DNA from: Streptomyces sp. cf386
GTDB lineage: Bacteria; Actinomycetota; Actinomycetes; Streptomycetales; Streptomycetaceae
Assembly: GCF_900103585.1 (NCBI RefSeq)
Contig: NZ_FNHV01000037.1
Coordinates: 1 to 57,114 of the forward strand
Reading direction: 5' to 3'
Length of the DNA stretch: 57,114 bases
A program made the position numbers and the translations under genes. The notes beneath the pieces are model-generated. The model worked only from the letters and a program-made list of their open reading frames with translations. It searched no databases and had not been told where the DNA came from. Shown in pieces: positions 52,362 to 57,114 of this stretch (positions within the stretch are counted from its first letter, which is position 1; each line of letters begins with the position of its first letter).

Positions 52362-53788
52362 GCGGCACGCACCTGACCGGTTACGAGGAGACGCTCGACA
52401 TCGTCAACCCCGCGACGGGCGAGCTGATCACGACCGTGACCGCGGCGAGCGAGCAGGACGTCACGCTGGCCGCCGAGCGGGCGCACAAGGTCTTCGAGAG
52501 CGGCGTCTGGGCCGGCAGGTCCCCGCGGGAGCGGGCCGCTGTGCTGCTGCGCCTTGCCGGTCTCATGGAGCGCGACGCCGAGGTGCTGGCCCGGCTGGAC
52601 TGCGAGGACGCGGGCAAGCCGATCACGGAGTGCCGTACCGGCGACGTGCCCGCGGCGATCGAGTCGACGCGCTGGTTCGCGGAGGCGGCCGACAAGGTCT
52701 TCGGCCGCGTCGCCCCCACCGGTCACGAGAGCCTGGGCCTGGTGAGCCGGGAACCGGTCGGGGTGGCCGCCGCGATCCTGCCCTGGAACTACCCGCTGGC
52801 GATGGCCGCCTGGAAGGTCGGGCCCGCGCTCGCCGCGGGCAACTCCCTGCTGCTCAAGCCCGCCGAGGCCACACCGCGCTCCACCCTGCACCTGGCCGCG
52901 CTGGCGGCCGAGGCGGGCCTGCCGGACGGTGTGCTCACCGTGCTGCCCGGCCACGGCACCGTCACCGGTACGGCGCTCGCCCGCAACCGCCTCGTGCGCG
53001 CACTGTCGTTCACCGGATCGACGGCCACCGGTCGCCGCATCCTGGCGGGTGCGGCGGAGACCAACTTCAAGCGGGTCTCCTTGGAGATGGGCGGCAAGAG
53101 CCCCCAGGTTCTGATGCCGGACGCGCTCGAGTACGGCGGCGAACTCATCGACAACATGATCGAGGCCGCGTTCCTGACGATGGGGCAGAACTGCACCGCC
53201 GGCTCCCGCGTCCTGGTCCACCACAGCATCGCCGAGGAGGTGCTGGACCGTTTCACCCGGGCCGCGAAGAGCCTCACCATCGGCGACCCCGCCGACGCAC
53301 GCACCCAGGTGGGGCCGCTCATCAGCCGTGCCGCCTTCGACCGGGTCGCGGCGGCGGTGGACGCGGCCCGCTCCACCGGAGCCCACATTCACACCGGCGG
53401 TCTGCCGCACGGTCTGCCGCCGCGCGGCGCCTACTATCCGCCCACCGTGATCAGCCGGGCCCCGGCGGGCAGCGACGTCCTCACCAAGGAGCTGTTCGGC
53501 CCTGTCGTCACCGTCCAGACGTTCGCCTCGGAGGACGAGGCGCTGAGGTTGGCGAACGCCACCGAATACGGGCTCGCCGCCTCGGTGTGGACCCGGGACC
53601 TCGACGCCGCGCTCCGGCTCGCGCGGGGCATCGAAGCCGGGGTGGTCTCCGTCAACGCCTACAGCGAAGGCGACATCACGACGCCCTTCGGCGGGTGGAA
53701 GCAGTCGGGGTTCGGCGGCGCGGAGAAGTCCACCGACGCCTTCGCACAGTGGACCAGGGAGAAGACCATCTGGATCCGCACGCGTTGA
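52358..53788 (+). CDS. Aldehyde dehydrogenase
   Basis: A 476-residue NAD(P)-dependent aldehyde dehydrogenase: PWNYPLAMAAWKVGPALAAGN, SFTGSTATGR, the general base in LEMGGKSP and the nucleophilic cysteine in GQNCTAGSRV. The final PFGGWKQSGFGG and the tail are typical of the betaine/amino-aldehyde type, but it may act on a range of aldehydes. It overlaps the SDR stop by ATGA (52358-52361), and ends 33 bp before the convergent AraC gene. Confidence 0.94.
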   Translation: MSGTHLTGYEETLDIVNPATGELITTVTAASEQDVTLAAERAHKVFESGVWAGRSPRERAAVLLRLAGLMERDAEVLARLDCEDAGKPITECRTGDVPAAIESTRWFAEAADKVFGRVAPTGHESLGLVSREPVGVAAAILPWNYPLAMAAWKVGPALAAGNSLLLKPAEATPRSTLHLAALAAEAGLPDGVLTVLPGHGTVTGTALARNRLVRALSFTGSTATGRRILAGAAETNFKRVSLEMGGKSPQVLMPDALEYGGELIDNMIEAAFLTMGQNCTAGSRVLVHHSIAEEVLDRFTRAAKSLTIGDPADARTQVGPLISRAAFDRVAAAVDAARSTGAHIHTGGLPHGLPPRGAYYPPTVISRAPAGSDVLTKELFGPVVTVQTFASEDEALRLANATEYGLAASVWTRDLDAALRLARGIEAGVVSVNAYSEGDITTPFGGWKQSGFGGAEKSTDAFAQWTREKTIWIRTR

Positions 53789-53821
53789 CCCGGTGGCCCG
53801 CTGACGCGGGGGGCACTCCCG

Positions 53822-54883
53822 TCACTGCTCCGGGCCCTCCTCGCGCAGCCGGGCCGGGGCCACCCCGTGCCAGCGGTGCACCGCCCGCCGCAGTGCCCGT
53901 ACATCGGAGAAACCCGCCTGGCGGGCGATGTCCCGCAGGGTCGGCTCGGGTCGGCGCAGCAACTGCTCGACCCGCTCGCGACGCACTCCGTCGACGACCG
54001 CCTCGTACGTCGTGCCGCACTCGGCAAGCCGACGGCGCAGCGTGCGCTCACTGGAGGCGTGCCGTCGGGCCTGCTCGACGAAAGACGGAACGTCGGGCAG
54101 GCTCTGCGCGATCGAGATCTCCAGCACCTCCAGCAGATCCTGCTGGTCGCGCCTCGACGCCACCTGCTCCGCCAGCAGCTCCACGACACCGGTGTAGGTG
54201 ACCCGGTCGCGGCCCGGCATCGGCCGCCCGGCCCATGCCGTGGGGAACACCAAGCGGTTCTCCGCGGCGTCGAACCGTACCGGGCACCGGAACAGCCCGG
54301 TGAACGGCCTGGTGTCGCGCGGGGCGGGAAAGGCGAACTCGACGCTCTGCGGGGCGAACTCCTCCCCGGAGCTCAGCCGCGTGAGGGCGACGACGCTGGC
54401 GAACGCCTCCTCCGCCAGGAAGACCCCGACCGCAGGATCGAGGGCGGGGTCGGGCAGTGCGGCCCGCAGCACGTAGCCCGCTTCCTCCTGGCCGGCCGAC
54501 CAGACCACCATCGCCCCGGACAGGTTCTGGAAGCGCACGCCCGTCTCGATGGCCTCCCGCAGGGTCTCCGCGGCCATCTGGGCGAACCCCAGGAGACCCC
54601 AGGAGGTCAAGTGCTGCGCGGCACCGACCCGCAGGCCCAGGTGAGCATCACCGGTGAGCTCCAGCGCACGCCGGATGACGGCACTGCCCTGGCGGTAGGA
54701 GACCCGCAGCGCCGCCGAGCCCATCATCCCCTCGTCCAGCCCGACCCGGCTCAACTCGGGCCGGAGGTCGACTCCGTATCCGTCGGTGACCGGCGTGAGA
54801 CAGCGCAGAATGTTCGGCGGGATGGTCGCCGAAGTGCTGCGGCTGGTTCCCGGGGACTGCGCCGGGGTGGGGCTCTCGGACAT
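53822..54883 (-). CDS. AraC-family regulator of the VirS/OruR type
   Basis: A 353-residue regulator. The N-terminal arabinose-binding-like domain (about 25-210) contains MMGSAALRVSYRQGSAVIRR and HLGLRVGAAQHLTSWGLLGF. The C-terminal AraC helix-turn-helix (about 255-345) has QARRHASSERTLRRRLAECG, PTLRDIARQAGFSDVRALRRAVHRWHGVAP. This layout is that of VirS, which controls the mymA operon of mycobacteria. It lies convergently at the end of the monooxygenase operon, so it is the likely regulator of it. ATG 54883 fits; the frame is open further upstream. Confidence 0.9.
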   Translation of the reverse strand: MSESPTPAQSPGTSRSTSATIPPNILRCLTPVTDGYGVDLRPELSRVGLDEGMMGSAALRVSYRQGSAVIRRALELTGDAHLGLRVGAAQHLTSWGLLGFAQMAAETLREAIETGVRFQNLSGAMVVWSAGQEEAGYVLRAALPDPALDPAVGVFLAEEAFASVVALTRLSSGEEFAPQSVEFAFPAPRDTRPFTGLFRCPVRFDAAENRLVFPTAWAGRPMPGRDRVTYTGVVELLAEQVASRRDQQDLLEVLEISIAQSLPDVPSFVEQARRHASSERTLRRRLAECGTTYEAVVDGVRRERVEQLLRRPEPTLRDIARQAGFSDVRALRRAVHRWHGVAPARLREEGPEQ

Positions 54884-55005
54884 GGCGATCCTTGTGACCG
54901 GGCTTTGCTCGCTGCGCACAGAGTAGAGCGAAAGACCGGCGCACTCGCCCGCGGCCGAGTGCGGTGCCCGCCCGGGACCCTCCCCGGGCGGGCACCGGCC
55001 TCGAC

Positions 55006-56757
55006 TCAGGACGTGGTGCCGGTCACCGTGCTTCCCGACTTGGTCACGTGATACGTCACCGTCGCGCCGCTCCAGAAGTGGAAGGTGAGCTTCACGCGCG
55101 CGTTGTCCCTCACCGCGTCGAGGAAGGCGGGAGTGAGGCGGATTTCCTTCTTGCCGTAGTCCGGCGCGAAGGCGGTGTTGAACTGCTGGTACGGAGTCCA
55201 ACTGGTCGGACCGGCGTTGCCGCCGTCGGCGTACTCGGCCTTCATCGTCGCCAGCACGTCACCCCGGAACTGCATGGGGATGCGGAACGAACCGGCTGTA
55301 CCGGTCGTGCCCGACTGCGCCGGGGCGTCGTGGGAGATCACCCGGATCCGCCAGGGGACGCCTCGGGAGAAGTCGGCCCGGAGCGTCGCCTTGACTCCGT
55401 AGGAACGGTCGCCGACGAGCCGCGTGAGCGCGGCCGCCTTCAGGGTGAGCCGGTTGCCGGAGAGGGTGTAGTCCCTGCCGCTGACCAACGTGGTGGTGCC
55501 CTGCTTGAGAGCCTTGAAGGCGGCCCCGTTGAGGTTCAGTGTGAGCGTACGGTCCTTGACGGGACCGGACTTCGGTACGAAGACGTCGTCCGAGGAGGCG
55601 GTTGCCGATCGCGTCGTCCAGCTCGACTTGAGCTGATGGAAGAGCCCCGCGTCCTTCCACTGGAGTTTCCCGCGGTCGTAGAAGGAGCCGTTGTCCCACA
55701 GCACGGTGGTGACCTTGTTGCTCCGGGCGGCGTGGCCGAGCGCCTCGAAGTACTTCAGCATCTCGCCGCGTTCCACGGCGCCGGGACCGTGGTCGTAGCC
55801 GAGCAGGCCGTATTCGCCGAGAACGACGGGGATGCCCCGGGCGACGAAGGTGTCGCGCATCCGCTTGAACGTCTTGTCCAGGTCTCCCTGGGCCTGCGCG
55901 TCGAAGCGGGTGGAGCCCGCGACGTTCACGCTGAACGGGAAGTAGCCGTAGTAGTGCACGGTGGCGATCAGCCGGGGGTCGTGCAGCGACTTGATCGTGG
56001 TGGCCAGATTGTCCATCAGCCGCTGGTCGGGGGTGCAGACCTCGGTGGGCAGCATGAGCAGGCGCTTGGTGTTGTTGCCTCCCGACGCCCGCACGACCTT
56101 GTGGAAGGACGTGTTCAGCTCGTTGAGCAGTTCGGCCTGGCGAGCGTTGTCGGCGTTGTCGAACTTTGGTTCGTTGATGCTCTCGAAGACGAGCTTGGCG
56201 GACTCGTTCCGGAACGCCGTGGCGAGTTGCTTCCAGGTCGTGTGGAAGCGGGCCAGCACCTTGTCGTGCTCGGTGGACATCTTGCCGACCCACTGCCATG
56301 AGTCGTGATGGACGTCGAGGACGACGTAGAAGCCCTCGTCGATGGCCCAGTCGACGACCTGCCTGACCCGGCTCAGATACGCCGGATCGATGGTGTAGTT
56401 CGGCGCGGCTGCCTGGTGGTCGCTCCAAGTCACCGGGATGCGGATGCTGTTGAAGCCCTGGGCGCGGATCTTGTCCAGGAGGGCCTTGGTGGTGCGGGGC
56501 TGGCCCCACGACGTCTCGTCGGGGATGGCGTCGAGAGTGTTGCCCAGGTTCCATCCCGGCTGCATCGCGGCCACGGCCGCCATCGCGCTGTCGGGAACCG
56601 TGGCCGTGGCCGCGGACGCTTCGGGCTTGGCGTCGACTCCGAACGCCCCGAAGACCGTGCCGTAGGCGATGCCGCCCGCGGCGATCAGCGCCAGCGGTGT
56701 ACCCACTGCGAGCCGAAGCCGGCGTCGGCGGTGCTGTGGGGCCTGCTGCTCCTTCAT
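55006..56757 (-). CDS. Second secreted GH5_4 endoglucanase/xyloglucanase
   Basis: A 583-residue paralogue of the GH5 at 21424-23190 with the same order: basic N-terminus and signal-like helix (about 14-40), GH5 barrel (about 55-370) with acid/base Glu196 in SINEP and nucleophile Glu315 in LGEYGLL, CBM_X2-type domain (about 395-480) and CBM46-like domain ending VTYHVTKSG. The signal has a long hydrophobic helix without a clear cleavage site, so it could be anchored to the membrane. ATG 56757 is the start. It is a lone gene between the AraC regulator and an IS, about 32 kb from its paralogue. Confidence 0.92.
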   Translation of the reverse strand: MKEQQAPQHRRRRLRLAVGTPLALIAAGGIAYGTVFGAFGVDAKPEASAATATVPDSAMAAVAAMQPGWNLGNTLDAIPDETSWGQPRTTKALLDKIRAQGFNSIRIPVTWSDHQAAAPNYTIDPAYLSRVRQVVDWAIDEGFYVVLDVHHDSWQWVGKMSTEHDKVLARFHTTWKQLATAFRNESAKLVFESINEPKFDNADNARQAELLNELNTSFHKVVRASGGNNTKRLLMLPTEVCTPDQRLMDNLATTIKSLHDPRLIATVHYYGYFPFSVNVAGSTRFDAQAQGDLDKTFKRMRDTFVARGIPVVLGEYGLLGYDHGPGAVERGEMLKYFEALGHAARSNKVTTVLWDNGSFYDRGKLQWKDAGLFHQLKSSWTTRSATASSDDVFVPKSGPVKDRTLTLNLNGAAFKALKQGTTTLVSGRDYTLSGNRLTLKAAALTRLVGDRSYGVKATLRADFSRGVPWRIRVISHDAPAQSGTTGTAGSFRIPMQFRGDVLATMKAEYADGGNAGPTSWTPYQQFNTAFAPDYGKKEIRLTPAFLDAVRDNARVKLTFHFWSGATVTYHVTKSGSTVTGTTS

Positions 56758-56799
56758 TGCTCATCCGTTCTGGAAGATCGAGCCGGTGTCGCCCCTTAG

Positions 56800-57114
56800 A
56801 CCGTGTCCTACGTGGTGAGGCGGGCGTTGACCCGGTATGGGGCGGGGAACGTGGAGTTGGATCGTGCCGGACGGCTTATGGGAGATCGCGAGGCCGCTGA
56901 TCCCACCTCCGAAGGTGCGGCCGCAGGGCGGCGGAACGCAGGACACGCCTGATGAGACGCTGTTTGCGGCCATCATCTACGTCCTGGTCAGTGGCTGCGC
57001 CTGGCGCCAACTGCCGCCATGCTTCGGCATATCGAAGTCGACCGCCCACCGCAGGTTCCTGATCTGGTCGAGAGCCGGCGTCTGGGGCCGCCTCCACGAG
57101 GCCGTGCTGCACCG
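56800..57114 (+). mobile_element. IS5-family insertion sequence, left end, cut by window edge
   Basis: The sequence GACCGTGTCCTACGTGGTGA at about 56801 looks like a terminal repeat of a common Streptomyces IS5-type element, and the transposase frame starts 60 bp later. The right end lies outside the window. Only one end can be seen. Confidence 0.65.
56864..57114 (+). CDS. IS5-family transposase, N-terminal part
   Basis: GTG 56864 with GGAG 8 bp upstream starts PDGLWEIARPLIPPPKVRPQ, then TPDETLFAAIIYVLVSGCAW and RQLPPCFGISKSTAHRRFLI, the N-terminal domain of an IS5-group transposase (DUF4096-type). It runs off the window after 83 residues, before any catalytic residue. It is intact as far as seen. 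Confidence 0.85.
   Translation, partial: MPDGLWEIARPLIPPPKVRPQGGGTQDTPDETLFAAIIYVLVSGCAWRQLPPCFGISKSTAHRRFLIWSRAGVWGRLHEAVLH

Overview
The window is high-GC actinobacterial DNA and almost certainly Streptomyces. The open reading frames have strongly G/C-biased third positions, start codons are often GTG or TTG behind GGAGG-type ribosome binding sites, and genes are joined by ATGA overlaps. The enzyme families present (GH5_4, GH62, CBM13 fusions, Tat-type signals, a CYP102-type P450) are typical of the genus. Many insertion sequences, gene stubs and a decayed CRISPR array suggest a plastic chromosome arm rather than the core; that placement is inference.

Layout. (1) 1-11 kb is a scrapyard with small regulator/enzyme pairs set in it: a cut-off acetyltransferase, an eroded type I-E-like CRISPR array ended by an IS5-family element, further IS5-family elements and fragments, an ArsR regulator diverging from a dienelactone hydrolase, an NfeD/SPFH membrane pair, and an HxlR regulator diverging from an SDR/NTF2-like pair across a 39-bp nested palindrome. 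(2) 11-17 kb holds a lipoprotein, two stubs of ATP-dependent DNA ligases, a thioredoxin-fold protein, and a PucR regulator beside a ferredoxin reductase/fatty acid desaturase pair. (3) 17.5-45 kb is a plant cell wall degradation region. An AraC regulator diverges from a phytanoyl-CoA dioxygenase-like gene. Then come a LacI regulator, a four-gene leftward operon (GH42, GH36, GH43, GH5_4), and a divergent rightward pair (GH1, GH31). Beyond these lie an expansin remnant, a GntR regulator, an SGNH esterase with CBM13, a GH29 fucosidase with CBM32 and CBM13, a GH43 galactanase-like enzyme with CBM13 and a GH62 arabinofuranosidase with CBM13. (4) 44.6-55 kb is an oxidative lipid or hydrophobic-substrate region: TetR and a CYP102-type self-sufficient P450, an MFS transporter, a flavin monooxygenase/SDR/aldehyde dehydrogenase operon and an AraC/VirS-like regulator. 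(5) A second GH5_4 paralogue and the start of another IS close the window.

How it fits together. The specificities in region 3 match xyloglucan and arabinogalactan. GH5_4 would cut the backbone outside the cell; GH29, GH62, the GH43 galactanase and the esterase are secreted trimming enzymes. GH31, GH42, GH36, GH43 and GH1 lack signal peptides and would finish imported oligosaccharides in the cytoplasm. No sugar transporter is encoded here. The secreted CBM13 enzymes share a palindromic promoter element, ACATCCCATGT or a near match, and the divergent GH42/GH1 promoter has a pair of LacI-type operators.

A striking feature is how many genes have lost an internal piece: GH31, the expansin, a ferric reductase-like gene, a Tat-signal gene, a LacI regulator and a CBM13 gene fused to a GH12-like tail. 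A C6-run frameshift also interrupts the P450. Either this is real decay or the assembly has dropped segments. The individual enzyme calls are firm; claims about pathway, regulation and decay are inference.
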